From the NCBI GenBank assembly GCA_020747015.1, contig JAGTJM010000017.1, positions 124,001 to 188,000 on the forward strand: 64,000 bases of DNA. The letters are read 5' to 3'. The stretch is from Pyrenochaeta sp. MPI-SDFR-AT-0127 (lineage: Eukaryota; Ascomycota; Dothideomycetes; Pleosporales; Cucurbitariaceae). Shown here piece by piece: positions 23,024 through 35,507 of this stretch; within the stretch, counting starts at the first letter, position 1; each line of letters starts with the position of its first letter. The position numbers and the translations under genes were made by a program. The notes beneath the pieces are model-generated. The model was not told the origin of the DNA, made no database searches, and saw only the letters and a program-made list of their open reading frames with translations.

Positions 23024-25854
23024 ATGTTCAACCACTTGCTCCTCGCGCTTCTCGCGTGCTCAGGGCTCACCAACGCGATACCTTTCCCTCAAAGCGAGAT
23101 ACCGCCGGACCCTGATGTCACCACCGTCCTGGTGCAAGCTGCCGACCCGAATATTTGCCCTGGATATACTGCTTCGAATGTGGTGACAACAGACTCGACT
23201 CTCACTGCCGACCTCACTCTCGCAGGTGAAGCCTGCAACGCATACAGTGATGATATCAAGGACCTCAAGCTACTAGTCGAGTATCAAACCAGTGAGTAAT
23301 CCTATTTCTATCATTTGCATTTCGTTCAGACTTGAAGATCCATGTGGTACAGAAGCAATGCTGACATGGCGAAGATGATCGACTTCATGTCAAGATCTAT
23401 GATGCCGCACTTACAGTGTTTCAGGTACAAGAACAAATTGTGCCACGCCCTGCGAACGAGAACGCCGCCGCATCTGGAGCAGCTCTGCAGTTTGATATTG
23501 TCGAGCAACCCTTCTCTTTTACAGTCAAGCGCAAAGAGAACAACGAGGTGCTCTTTGACACATCTTCAGTGCCACTCGTCTTCGAAAAGCAATATGTCCG
23601 GCTGCGCACCACACTGCCCGAGAACCCAAACATATATGGCCTTGGTGAGCACAGTGACTCTTTCCGCTTCAAGACCAAAAGCTATCAACGTGTATTCCTA
23701 AATTCGGAGTCGCCCAATATTCCTACCAACGCCAATCTTTACGGAACACATCCCGTGTACTTCGATCACCGTGGCGACAAGGGAACACATGGCGTCTTTT
23801 TGCTCAACTCTAGCCCCATGAACATCGATATTAATCAAACTGAGACTGGCGAGCAGTACCTTGAGTATAACACTATTGGAGGTATCATCGACTTATACTT
23901 CATGGCTGGCAAGCAACCTTCTGCCGTGTCCAAGCAATATGCAGATATCGTTGGCTATTCGGCAATGTATCCTTACTGGACCTTTGGTTTCCATCAATGC
24001 AAGTATGGATACTGGGACGTCAACATGGTGGCCGAGGTCGTGGGAAACTACTCAAATGCTGGAATTCCATTGGAAGTCATGTGGACTGACATCGACTACA
24101 TGCATTTGCGGGAAGACTTTACAACAGACCCTGAGCGTTTCCCGGTCTCAAAAATGCGAGAGTTGGTCACCACTCTTCATGAGCGCGATCAACGCTACGT
24201 TCTCATCCTCGACCCTGGTGTTCATGCCGTTGGTAATTACTCGACCTACGAGAAGGGCCATGAATTGGATGTCTTTCATAAGCATGCAGATGGCACAGAC
24301 TTGTTGGGCGTACAGTGGCCGGGTGCAGTAGTATGGCCGGACTGGTTCGCGCCTAATACGCAGAAGTGGTGGACCGACGAGATTCTTAGTTCTTTTGACG
24401 CCGACACTGGTATCGACCTCGATGGTATTTGGGTTGACATGAACGAAGCGAGCAATTTTTGCGAAGACCAAAATTGTAATCCACGCCAAAAAGCCATCAA
24501 CGACGGCATCCCACCCATGCCAGAGAATCCTCCTCGCCCAAACACTGGCCGGCCTATTCCTGGCTTCCCGAGTTCTTTCCAGCCCAATTCGTCAACCTCA
24601 GCTTCGGTCAAAACTCGTAATTCCAAACCACTCTCTCGCCGCCAGTCAGAAGGAGATATGAAAGGCTATCCCGATCGCGAATGGTTCTACCCAAAGTATC
24701 ATATCAACAGCCACCGCGGGGATCTGTCACAATACACCATCTATACCAACACCAGCAACTATGACGGCAGCCGGCAATATGACACCCACAATGTCTACGG
24801 ACACATGATGGCAATGACAACACACGAGTCAATGGTTACACGCCGTCCCGCACTGCGTCCCTTCGTCTTGACTCGCTCTACATTCGCAGGCTCTGGTCGC
24901 AAGGTCTCGCACTGGTTTGGCGACAATGAGTCATCCTGGGAACACTATCGTACTTCCATCCGTCAAATGCTTGCGTTCGCATCTATGCACCAAATGCCCA
25001 TGGTAGGCAGCGATGTGTGTGGTTTCAACGGCAATGCAGACAAGTACATGTGTGCGCGATGGGCGCTGCTTGGTGCATTCCAGCCCTTCTACCGCAACCA
25101 CGCCGAGCGCAGCACTATTCAGCAAGAGTTTTATCAATGGCCTATTGTCACTGCAGCAGCTAAGAAGGCAATCGAGGTACGATACAAGCTTCTTGACTAT
25201 ATTTATACCGCGCTCTACTATCAGACCACCACTGGCGCACCTATGATCAACCCATTGTTCTTCTTGTATCCTGAAGACACCAACACCTTCGGTAATCAAG
25301 ACCAATGGTTCTATGGAGATAGTCTACTCATATCGCCCGTTACGGTGGATTACTCTGACACAGTCACATTCTACCTACCGAACGACCTCTTTTACGACTA
25401 CTGGACGCATACCGCTGTCCAAGGCGAAGGCAAGAGCATCACAATCTCAAATCTCACCTACACCGACATCCCAGTCCACATTCGCGGAGGCAGCATAATC
25501 CCGCATCGTGTAAACAGCGCGAATACCACCAAGGCCCTGCGTAAAGAGGACTTCTACGTTATCATCGCTCCTGATGCGGACGGAAATGCGAAGGGTAGGC
25601 TGTATCTTGATGATGGAGAGAGCATCGAGCAACCTTCTGCCAGCGAGATCGAATTTTCGTTCACCGGTGGCAAATTCAGCGTTACAGGCTCCTTTGGATA
25701 TTCTGGCGCAAGTGGAGAGAGCACGACTGTTAGCAAAGTCGTCATTCTAGGACAAGAGCAAGCTGGTGCGATGGGTAATCATGACTCCAGTAAACAAACC
25801 ATCGAGGTCAATGGACCGTGGAAATTGAGTGGCTCATGGGGCTTCCAGCTCTGA
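23024..25854 (+). CDS. Secreted alpha-glucosidase, glycoside hydrolase family 31
   Basis: Two exons, 23024-23291 and 23375-25854, across an 83-nt intron whose splicing gives EYQTNDRLHVKIYDA, about 915 residues. A signal peptide is evident (MFNHLLLALLACSGLTNA). GH31 features: galactose-mutarotase-like N-terminal beta domain, 'YGLGEHSDSF', 'FGFHQCKYGYW', the nucleophile Asp444 in GIWVDMNEASNFC, and the acid/base Asp606 in HWFGDNESSWEH. A linker rich in Pro/Ser between the halves (about 480-520) is typical of fungal secreted maltases. It should release glucose from maltose, isomaltose or starch fragments outside the cell. The possible CreA site upstream would fit glucose repression. ATG 23024 is preferred over the in-frame start 41 codons earlier because it begins the signal peptide. 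Confidence 0.94.
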
Positions 25855-26625
25855 TTTGGGTGGCACATGAGCGACGAAACGTTTCACTGCATGAATAAGG
25901 AGTTGCATCTGGGAATGCATCACTGCATCTGGCGGCGTTCTGGGTGCATTTGACCTGTTCGGAAACGTTGCTTCACCAGCATATTTCTTTTCAATACTTT
26001 TCTTCTTGGTAAATTTTAATGTATTACTGAACTTCACACCATCTTCTCCGGAAATGTGAAACTATGTATTTCTTTAATCCACATCATTGAGATCCATGTG
26101 AATATTGCCCTGCTAATCACGTGCAACTGTCTCAAGAAGGTACAAGACTGAAGTACATTTTTGACCACCACGTTGCAACAATGCAGTGCACATCAACTGT
26201 CAATGACAAGAGTGATATAAGACAGCCAAGGACAAGTCGTCTTGTGTGACTCGAGTGCGACTGAGACTGCACTCACATTTGACAGGCGCATGTGACTCGC
26301 AAACAAACGTGATCTGCCAATCACGAGACACTGTCAAGTGCGAGAAAATCCTCTTCAGCCGGGAGCACCCACGAAATTACATCCGTCGATATAGGACAGG
26401 GGAAGGAACGGCTGCTTCAGGTCTCTGCTGTGGCTGGTGAGGTGAGTCTGCGGGTGCAACCGGTTGACGTAATTACTGAGCCTTCCTTTGTCCTTGTGTC
26501 AGAAGAACCCAGCTTCCACAGAACCATTGGCGTAGAACATTGGTATCCCCGTTGCAGTGCGTATTTTGTCTTGTTTCGGGGTATGGCCATCGTGTTGGGT
26601 CGAAGAATCGTCATGGATGCAATAC
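25855..26625. other. Convergent intergenic region, GH31 / NCS6
   Basis: About 770 bp; AT-rich just after the GH31 stop. Nothing further is supported. Confidence 0.45.
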
Positions 26626-28019
26626 TCAATCTCCTCCGATGCTCGTCTTATTGAGCTCATCTTGTATACCGTTGACGCCGACATCTTGCACCTCATACCC
26701 GACTTCGATCTTGTTCTTCGGCCGGGCCTTGTTCAACCCTTCAAGCAAGACGCACGCCTTGCAAACGTCCTGGCTCGACAGATATCCACATTTCTTACAT
26801 TGACCCATGACCTGCTTGTTCGTTTTTCTTGGTGTGATTCCCTTCTTTCCCTTCTTGCCATTTACCAGCGGCAAGGCTCCGCTGTCGTGTCTGTCGTGCT
26901 GCTTTCCGCTCCCGTTGACAGTCTTGGTAGTAATTTCGACTTCAAGGTTGTTTTCGCTCGCGATTTCGTTCTGTGCTAGTTGTGCTTCCACAGTTGCCAT
27001 CTCTCCGCCCGAGCTCCGTCCTTGTGCGCTTCCACAGCCACCCTCCTCTTCTTCCGCAGCTGGCACGTTACTCGAGCATACACCCCCACAGCCCTCATCA
27101 CTTCCTGGCACCAATCGTGCCATATCCTCTCCACTCCTCACAACATCCAAAATAGCACTCGGCCTCACTCGCTCAAGGTTCTTGATCAGGGCTCGCGCAC
27201 TGCCACGGAAGGCCTCGGGCGAGTATATGCATTCCGTGCTGAAGTAGTCGAGACTTTTGTGGTGTGCGTAGAGGACGATTTCCTTCTCGTAGGCATACTT
27301 TAGAGGCTTGCTACGTTTTATATTTGTATGGGATGTAGGATCCGAAGATGCAGAGGGTGTGGATGTTATGATGGAAGTTGTGCGGGAGAGGCGGGGAAGA
27401 TCGCCTCGAAGCACTATACACAATATTAGTATTCCTTTTCCTTCAAAAACAGAGGTAAGAGGTTTAATGAAGACTTACAGTTCATCAACACCGTCTCGGC
27501 AACATCGTCAGCATTATGACCCGTAACAACGTGCTTCACACCCAATCTGCTTGCCCCTCTATCCAACGCCTGCCGTCTGAACACTCCACAATATGTGCAA
27601 TTTCCTTTCTTCCCCACCTGCTCAACGACCTGATCCATAGTCCATCCATACAACTCTTCGTAGCCTAGGATTGTCAAGTCCATGCCATATTGCTCGGCGT
27701 TCCTCTTCACCGTCTCCAAACTATCATCCCGGTAACCTTTGATGCCCTCATCGATGGAGAGGAGAATGAGGTCGAGACCGTAGTCATAGCGCTCGTTAAG
27801 CGTTTTGAGGACCGAGGCTAGGACTGTGCTGTCCTTGCCGCCCGAAGCGCCGATTGCAATTCTCTCGCCGCGCGTAAAGAGGGAGTTGCTGGTGATTGTA
27901 TGGTGGATTTCAGTTTCGAAGACTGTGATGAAGCAGGTTTTGCAGAGCTTGGAGTGGTCTTTTGGACGGAGGATGAGAGCGCGATTCACCTTGCATAGTG
28001 CGCACGGGGAGGGCGGCAT
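26626..28019 (-). CDS. ncs6: Cytoplasmic tRNA 2-thiolation protein NCS6/CTU1
   Basis: Two exons, 27479-28019 and 26626-27413, separated by a 65-nt intron (TVLMN/LLRGDLPRLSR), about 442 residues. It adds sulfur to wobble U34 of tRNA Lys, Glu and Gln together with NCS2, using activated Urm1. The PP-loop SGGKDS is at about 59-64. The N-terminal zinc site is CALCK...LCKTC, 'NCTYCGVFRR' supplies catalytic cysteines, and 'VTGHNADDVAETVL' follows. The C-terminus has the second zinc-type cluster CKKCGYLSSQDVCKAC and LEGLNKARP. Between the catalytic core and this cluster sits a low-complexity Glu/Gly/Ser segment (about 280-380) that makes the protein longer than the yeast enzyme. The start is at an ATG immediately before MPPSPCALC, matching family starts. 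Confidence 0.96.
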
Positions 28020-28750
28020 CTTTGTATGTGGCGATGGGCAGAATAGTATATTGAAGTGCCCATGGACGCGCAGTCAAAGAGAGATGCGGGGAGTTTTTTG
28101 AGCACGCGAGTCATTTGTTGGCTTTGGCGCGAGTCATGACAAGTGCAATAAGATTCCACACAAAGCCATGCAAACACAGGACACGCTAGTAGGGTACGGC
28201 CCCACCTGATCTGATATTGTTCGAGATCTAAAGTGACACTGGGGCCATTGCGCACTCACAGAATCTTTGTTAGTCACAGCTTGAGCTCTCCCCTACAACA
28301 GTTATCTTTGAGCAGAATATTGCTACGGGCCGTTATTTGTCTGCCTGCGACAGTCTAGTTTGTCCCAATAAGCTTTGCTTGCGTTCCATAGGTTTAAGAC
28401 CCTTCTTCGCCAAGGTGACGCTTTGAAGTGTTTGAGAATGAAATGGATTCCAAGCAACCAAAAGTAGTAGCCTAGGTGCGGTTCATGTACCACTTTTGTC
28501 TTTTCTCGCACAAGGATGGTGAGTTTGATGGCTGATTGCATAACTTAAACCATGTGAATAAAAGTTGCTAACATGCAGGCTGCTCTTTACTCTGGGAAGA
28601 CAACATATCTGATGACGTATATCAATATGAAATCAAATTCTGAAATGATTGTAATTCAGACTGGTATTTCTAAGAGTCGTAGCGCTATTGATATCAATAC
28701 ATATTCAAGCATTATCCTGGCATTGTCTCCGTCTTTCCTAGTCGTAAAAC
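28020..28750. other. Intergenic region between NCS6 and the GNAT gene
   Basis: About 730 bp with NCS6 promoter and GNAT 3' end. No further gene is supported. Confidence 0.45.
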
Positions 28751-29293
28751 CTACTCGTTCTTGCGCTCAAGGTACACAGCATCCTCCCCATAATTCAGCA
28801 GCTTTTCTTTCAGGGTCTCATCTATGTCTTGTGCTGTAAATCCAAACCGGCTCCAAAATGAAGCTGTACCGTACACAGAAACGAGGCTCGTCGTCGAGAA
28901 TCGTCCTGCGATAGCAAAGATCTTATCAAGGCATTTCTGCGCAAAACCGCAACCTCGAGCCTGGGGGAGAATAACTAGGTCATGGATGTAGTACTGGTCT
29001 GCTTCCGGAGCTATCTGTCCGAGCATTTGGTTCAAAGCTGGAGGTTGGTGGCGGATGATGGGGTGGGAGATAATATAGCCGTAGAGTTCGCCGCCGACCT
29101 CGCCTTCTTCTGCAAGCGCCAAACAGCCTTCTGGGAAAAGTTTGATACGTTCTTTGAAGACTTGATCATCTTCGGGAAGGTCAGGATGAATCTTGTTGGC
29201 GACCCGCACGAGGCTATGTATGTCGTTTGCTGAGAGACCTCTCCAGGCTATTGTAGGCACGCCCGACCTTTCCGCTTTGACCTCTGCCTCCAT
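28751..29293 (-). CDS. GNAT-family N-acetyltransferase
   Basis: Single exon, 180 residues. The GNAT fold shows in order: 'LSANDIHSLVRVANKIHPDL' at the start, 'GELYGYIISHPI' (beta 4 region), 'YYIHDLVILPQARGCGFAQK' (beta 4 and the acetyl-CoA loop; Q-A-R-G-C-G-F-A fits the Q/R-x-x-G-x-G/A rule) and 'FWSRFGFT' near the end. The extra N-terminal helix and spacing resemble arylalkylamine or polyamine-type acetyltransferases, but the substrate cannot be read from sequence. No intron is needed. The start at 29293 is the first Met of the open frame and gives a normal GNAT length. Confidence 0.86.
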   Translation of the reverse strand: MEAEVKAERSGVPTIAWRGLSANDIHSLVRVANKIHPDLPEDDQVFKERIKLFPEGCLALAEEGEVGGELYGYIISHPIIRHQPPALNQMLGQIAPEADQYYIHDLVILPQARGCGFAQKCLDKIFAIAGRFSTTSLVSVYGTASFWSRFGFTAQDIDETLKEKLLNYGEDAVYLERKNE

Positions 29294-29645
29294 TGACTTC
29301 TTCAGTCATACGAGGTGGACGTAATTGAAATAAAACTCAAGATAGGTGAAACATGGACAAGTCCCTGCTTCAGCGAAAGGTTGCGAGAAGCCAGCGCTTG
29401 TCTGGGTAAACAGCAAAACCGAGGTGGGGAACTTCCCAATCAAGAGAGAACTGTTCAAAAATCCAATAATTTGAATGAGTCCTGATTCACCTTAAGCCTA
29501 CAAAATGAGTCAGGACGAGATTTTTCTACAAGATATTTTATACTTTAACCTCTCAAGTATATCAAAACTAGTGCTCTACTTAGTGGTCGTAGTGAACGAC
29601 CATATACAAATAGTTACGAGGCACGTGCACGCACTCGCCCGAACA
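29294..29645. other. Short intergenic region
   Basis: GNAT promoter side and 3' end of the next minus-strand gene. Nothing else is seen. Confidence 0.4.
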
Positions 29646-30799
29646 TTACCGCCACTCTGTGACCTTACAGTACCTGGTCTCTCTTTTCTTATTCCTACCA
29701 TCCACGATTACATGAGAATTCCAGTCATAGCAGTTCCTTGCTGTCTCCGTGTTACACAATGGCCACGTCTTCTTTAAAGTCATGTCGCAGAATAACGATT
29801 CTTCAAAAGAAACAAAGTCTGGACCCCAAGAGGTGGAGCTCGTGCAAAGCTCTTTGCTACTATGCTGAGAATCATAACTCCCGATAATACTCTCCTTGAA
29901 AATTACTTGCGCATCTTCATCGCCGGTCCAGGCCGATACATGCTTGACAGCGGCACCTGCAACACTTGTGACCATTCCAAAGACACCGACTATATATAGT
30001 ACCAGTGACTTCATAGGGAATGGCTGGACCCTTGGTGCTGGAGAGGTCGGAGGAGGTGTCTGAAGTTTCTGTTCTATCTTGTACCACTCCATCATTGGAA
30101 AGTCGCAAAGTGAGCTTGGATCTTTGGGAACGGCGAAATCGTTCTGTGCGCCGACCGGACCGAAATCAGGAATGTGAATTTTGAAACCAGAGTAGGTCAA
30201 CAAAGGATTCTGAGAGTCCACAGGATTGCCAATCCAGGTGCAATAGGGCTAGTGCGGCCAGTCAGCCAGGTTCTCAAGCTAAATCTGTGAACCACAAGCT
30301 GGACAGTGCTACTAACCTTGTACATTTTGTCGTTCTTGGTAGTGACATAGAGGTTTGAGTGATACCACTTGGCCCCACAGAGCTTTCCAATATCGCCGAG
30401 CCACCCAAGCTGCGTATTATCTGCCCATGTTTGCGCTAGGTAGGCAATACATACCGCATCGGTGCCTCCAGCAAGTTCCACGTATGTCGGTTGTTGGAAA
30501 GTGTGATTAGCGTCATGAAAGATGGGTACAACTGTGAATGCACCTTCTTTGACGTTGTTACTCGAGGAGCCTGGCGCTTCGCCAATCTGAACTTTCTCTT
30601 CGTTAAATACTTTGATGGCTGGGACTGTGCCTCCCAGACTTTCTGTTGAGCTCGAATTGAGCCCAATACCAATACGAAGTATGGAATTACCCTCTGCCAA
30701 GATGTCTACTTTGACGTCGCCTGGAGGAAGGAATATCTGCACTAGACCTGGGACAGCACCAGCTATGAGAGCAATGACCTGGAGCACTATGGCAGCCAT
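29646..30799 (-). CDS. Fungal-specific secreted or membrane protein of unknown function
   Basis: Two exons, 30317-30799 and 29646-30248, with a 68-nt in-phase intron (KMYK/PYCTWIGNP), 361 residues. The start MAAIVLQVIALIAGAVPGLV is a signal peptide or anchor; an in-frame upstream Met at 30913 would bury it, so 30799 is preferred. A Cys-containing domain follows with 'LCGAKWYHSNLYV', 'YCTWIGN', 'GFKIHIPDFGP' and 'SSLCDF'. Then comes a second hydrophobic segment (about 240-262) and an end with 'KELCTSSTSWGPDFVSFEE', 'LFCDM' and WPLC. I recognise this arrangement from unnamed Pezizomycotina proteins, but I know no assigned function. Six or more cysteines suggest disulfides and an extracytosolic location. 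Confidence 0.75.
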
Positions 30800-32229
30800 C
30801 TTGGTGTTGGAACAGCAGTACTTTGAACAAATGACACTTACACCTTTGAGTTGAATAATGAAAGACCAGTTTGAATAAGTCGATATCCACGAGAGACTAA
30901 CACTAGGGTTCACACATTATAAGGTGAACTCAGGGGGCACAAACATCTAGATAACGAACACTTAGTAACGTTTGCCATTAATACGAGATTTATTGCAAGG
31001 CAGATATGAAAGCGTGGCTTTCGATTGTTCTGCTATAATAGTTGTTGGCGAGGGCGGTGGGCTGAGTGCTAACTCACATAGTATGTATATTCGAAGGCAC
31101 CTGGCTCTTAGCAATGCAACCCGAATAGTGAAAGCAAAGCAAAGTTCAATTATTTACAGTTGTGTTCAATTCTGTCTGGCCAGTTGCTAAGTCCAGCCTC
31201 CGGTTAGGGCAATCCGCAGTAAGGCTGAGGCTCTCACTCTGGCCTGAACACAGCCTTGTAGGCGATTGTTTCAAATTTTATTGCTAGCAGCCTTCAGCAT
31301 TAGCCACACTCGTGAAATGAGGCGCATTCTGTTTCGGAGAGTCCTTCACTTATGTCGCTCCTTATCTCGATTCGCTCGGTGGCCCAGACACAGTATTGAA
31401 GAATTGAGCCTGTTAGTAAGAATTTTAGAGTTTTCACCCCCCTTGTAGTTACATGATAGTTTAAAACATATTTAACATCCATCTCTGGGCGGCGAGACCC
31501 CCGCTGTGCCGAGACACTGCCAGAAGTCTCTAGCAATTTGAAGCCAAAAACAAGCTAGAAGTACAGAAATCCTCAAAAGAGAAACTTCAGATTAAGAACT
31601 ACACTTCGCATTGTACCTCTTATCAGAACTCCTGCTTACCATGCAAGACCATGATTCACCTCAAGTGTCCCATAAGACTCAAGCAGCCTCTCAATCACCA
31701 GAAAGCTTACATTTCTCCAGGAATCCATATGCTTATTGTATAGTAGCCAAACACCATATCCCGGGGAAATTGACGGGACAATAAAAGTGATTGTTCTTCT
31801 GTGGAGACTTGAAGCTGATCAACTTCATCTCACATCATGAGGCTCAAATACACGATTGCTGAAAGCGGGCTAGCTGTAATTTACTGGCAAGAAAGTGTAA
31901 GATGCAGCCAGCTTGTCGCAAAGTCACGGGAATCGAAGATCATGAAAACATAACAAGACACTCGCGTGAAGTAACCCGACAAAAAACAAAGCAACGTAGA
32001 TAGTGATGGTTTGATCAGGCAACGTTTGACCGGTGAATTGAAATGTGGAGGCGCAGCAAGACTTCGCCTCGATCGTGTGGTACCTTACACCATAACATCT
32101 GCTTTTCAGAGAAAACCTTTCACGATGTCTTCACCGTCGCTTTGCTCTTAAATTGTTGATTTTGCCGATATTCACTTTGTGCCTCCGCCACCGCCAATAT
32201 TGGCCCTTCTTGTCTAGCTTCATGTAAAG
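30800..32229. other. Divergent intergenic region before the first HET gene
   Basis: About 1.4 kb with no supported gene. It marks the start of the more accessory 32-43 kb stretch. Confidence 0.45.
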
Positions 32230-34524
32230 ATGAAGCCTAAGAACGTCTTATGCGGCTGGTGCAACACAATCCTCTCCCGATATGAGGCTTTCTCAGGAGC
32301 AATACCAACGCGAGCCATTCCACAGACGCCGCGCGATGTTGAGCAGGCTGCCGGACAAGGCTGTCAGCTGTGCAAACTCCGATTGCGCATGTTTACTGAA
32401 GAAGAATATGCAAGTCTGGACTTTACACATCCGATATTGTTCGGATACAGTACTCTTATGTGGGCAGGCAGACAAGACCTGCAATTGATACTAGCCAGCA
32501 TGGTTAAGGATAATCGAAGTCCGATTGTGAAGAAGATACGAATGGTGTCTAATGCTAGTATGCGGGGATCGTCAAACTCCACGAACATCGTACTCATTGT
32601 TGATAGCCATGAATTCCTGCCATTTGGCTACGCGTAATGCACCTGTGCAACTGAAAAGAAAGGCTGAGTTTGCAAAAGAGTGGCTGCATCAATGTGAAAG
32701 TCATCATCCACGGTGCAAGAGGATCTTAAAGCAGCGCAACAATACAGTAAGTCTAAGCCCCATTGAAGCTAGGCTATAACTACAGCTCTGATGCTCAAAT
32801 AAAAGCAGATGTATAGTCCACGCCGACTCATCCACCTTGGCTCGAATCAGTTCATTTTGAAGCCAAAGCTTTGTGAGACAGAACATATATCGGACTCACC
32901 GGCTTACGCGACACTCTCTCATTGCTGGGGCACTAATTGTGCCAAACTGCTCACAACGCAAACTCAGCAGACGTTCCAAGCCGGCATAGATGCCTCGACC
33001 CTGCCGCAGAAGTTCGTCGACGCTATGTGGTGGGCAAAAGAACTTGGGCTTCAGTATCTCTGGGTGGACACGTTATGCATTATTCAAGACTCCGAGAGAG
33101 ACTGGGAGCATGAAGCATCGGTAATGGATAAGATTTTCACATTCTCATCTTGTAACATTGCAATAGTGTCATCGACCGCGGAAACATCTCCACTAGCCGC
33201 TTCATCCAAATCCGCTTCAGAGGCGACTATAATCCATCTACCTTTTGAGGATTCGACCTTCTGGTGTGAAGACGAAGCTTTATGGGAAACGGGCATACTA
33301 GATAAGCCGCTCCTCAAAAGGGGTTGGGTACTACAGGAGCTTATCCTAGCACCTCGAATACTCTATCTTGGTGATCATCAGCTATTCTGGGAGTGCGCTA
33401 CCATGAAAGCATGCGAGAGATGGCCTGATGGACTGCCAAAAGCATCCAAGGTTGAGGAGACAAGACTATGTCTGGTCACCGAGCCTTCTCGTCATATTGA
33501 TGCCTCTACCGAAGAACGTGTCAATACCCAGGATAGAGAGTGGCAACGACGTGGCGCTTTGAGCCTTCCTGTGATCGCTAGTCCTCGGTATCTGGCAAAG
33601 CGCTATCTCCCCGTGTTCTCTGACACCTTTGGAGGAACCGCCACGATATCCGCCCAAGACAGTGCGAAATGCTGGAGGTCCTCCGCTTCTGCAATGGCTG
33701 GCCAAAGAAGCGCGTCATTCTTGCATCTATGGCCGGAAGTGGTGGCTAGATATACTAAGACTGCACTCACCTATCCTGATAGAGACAAACTCGTGGCTGT
33801 TTCTGGCTTAGCAAGAGCCATTCATTTCCCCGCCGATTATCTGGCAGGCTTGTGGCGACCCCATCTGCCCTACAGCCTAGCATGGCGAACTACTGGTCCT
33901 GGACCAGCATCTCCCACCTATCAAGCTCCTTCATGGTCGTGGGCATCTGTCAATGGCAGCGTCGAACTTCCACCGTTAGATCAGTGGGATCAACGTCACC
34001 ACCCACTCTACCCTGAGACGGCCAAGCTACTCAGCCATGACATCAAATACAGCGGCACTGACCACACCGGAAGGGTTCTTAGTGGTCGTCTGTCCCTAAA
34101 GGCACCGATGATGAAAGGGACGATCGACAGTCTGTGGCACGAGAAGTCTTCCGTCTATTCGGGCTTCCCGCAAGACGTCAATGTTGGTCAGATCGGGCCG
34201 ATTATTCTACATCTTTTCCCAGATACGGCAGGGCAACTCAAGGGGACATTATATTTTCTCTTCATCCACAGAGTCTTCGGGCTAGATCGACTCTTTGGGC
34301 TCGTGTTGCGCCTTACGGGGCAACAGAGTGGGCAGTATTGTCGAGTGGGGTACTTTCAGGTTGCGAGGACCATAGAGCAGAACGGCCATCGTCACACAGC
34401 AGAAAATGAGGGAACGCGGAACATAGAGGCTTTCCGATTGCTATGGAGACAATTTACCACCATCATCACGCGCAGAGAAAGTGTACACTGGGATAAAGAT
34501 GGCATAACTGTGGATATTATTTAA
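32230..34524 (+). CDS. HET-domain protein (heterokaryon incompatibility type)
   Basis: Three exons, 32230-32557, 32607-32746 and 32809-34524, all in phase, about 727 residues. The N-terminal region has paired cysteines (LCGWC, GCQLC) and a linker with 'FAKEWLHQCESHHPRC', the usual lead-in. The HET core spans about 189-340: YATLSHCWG, 'LGLQYLWVDTLCIIQDSERD', 'FSSCNIAIVSS' and 'LLKRGWVLQELILAPRILYL'. A C-terminal 'PSWSWASVNG' is also typical. HET proteins drive cell death when incompatible strains fuse and are related in fold to TIR domains; specific partners cannot be told. The first intron choice (GTATGC donor at 32558) is the only phase-consistent solution I found. Confidence 0.93.
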
Positions 34525-35507
34525 TCAGGAGTTCTTGGGTCAAGGGATTTCCGATTCAGCTGTACATAGCTACCTAATTATAAAAACAAGTGCCCTACTT
34601 GCCACGGGCGCGTTGGGCGCGTTGGGCGGTAAACGAGCATGTGCTTGCGTACAGCCAAGCTGTTCTAGGTTGAAATGAGTGGACTCTTCCCGCGCACCAA
34701 TTCTAAGCCAGCGGACATTGAATCAGCACAGAAACAGAAATGCCTTTTCGACACTCTCATAACGCTCGGAATTGGTCACTATGCAACAAGCCGCAATCTG
34801 ACAGATTTTTGGATAGGATACATGGATATTTAGTGTATTCGCGCGTGGTCCGAAGCAACACGGCCGTAGTAGTCGTGACTTCCAGTGGATTGTGGCATTG
34901 CATGGCAAGCAAAGATCAGTTTCAGAAGATATAAAAAACGAATGTAATTCACAATCTAGGGCCGCTACTATTACGTCGGACTGCGTTGGATCTGCTAAAC
35001 ACTTTGTTATCTTGTCTGTGAAGTTCTCGAGCTGTTGTACAGTATATAGAGAGCGTATGCCGAGTAGAACATTGCTCTTTTTATGAACGCATTGCGTCGT
35101 AGTTGCGATGTTGCCGATAGATAGAGCAGCCTAAAGAAATGACCCTTGGCTTTGGTTTCGTCGATGCGAGAGTCAGGATACCGAGCAAATACACCAAATC
35201 TCGCCTGATCCGCTGGACGAGAACAATCGCCGTTGCGAGGGCTGGGCCTACTTTTCCCAAGTATTCACGCTCTCCTCCATTGCTTCTGTAGATGACGAGG
35301 AGTACGACGATGCAGGCATGGGAGCGCCGCAACCACTTCCAGCCAGATCAATATTGCATCTCCACCGTTGCTCCGAGTATCAGCAAGCTATACGAGGGGC
35401 GACGAGTCAGCGTGAAGAGTCGCGGTACCGTCCCTGTGTGCTGTTCCATGACTTGCGCCCTGTGACGTCCGCAACATTTTACTTGATTCAGATCGACTAG
35501 TACGAAT
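34525..35507. other. Convergent intergenic region, HET / DUF3433 gene
   Basis: About 980 bp. Short direct repeats of GGGCGCGTT lie near 34606-34630. No gene is supported. Confidence 0.45.
34606..34630. repeat. Short GC-rich direct repeat (9-bp unit)
   Basis: GGGCGCGTT occurs twice in tandem, followed by a partial GGGCGGT copy, in an otherwise ordinary intergenic region. Confidence 0.5.

Noticed and set aside
30800..30913. Upstream in-frame start for the unknown secreted protein
   Set aside because: It would place 38 polar residues ahead of the signal peptide; the start at 30799 is more sensible.
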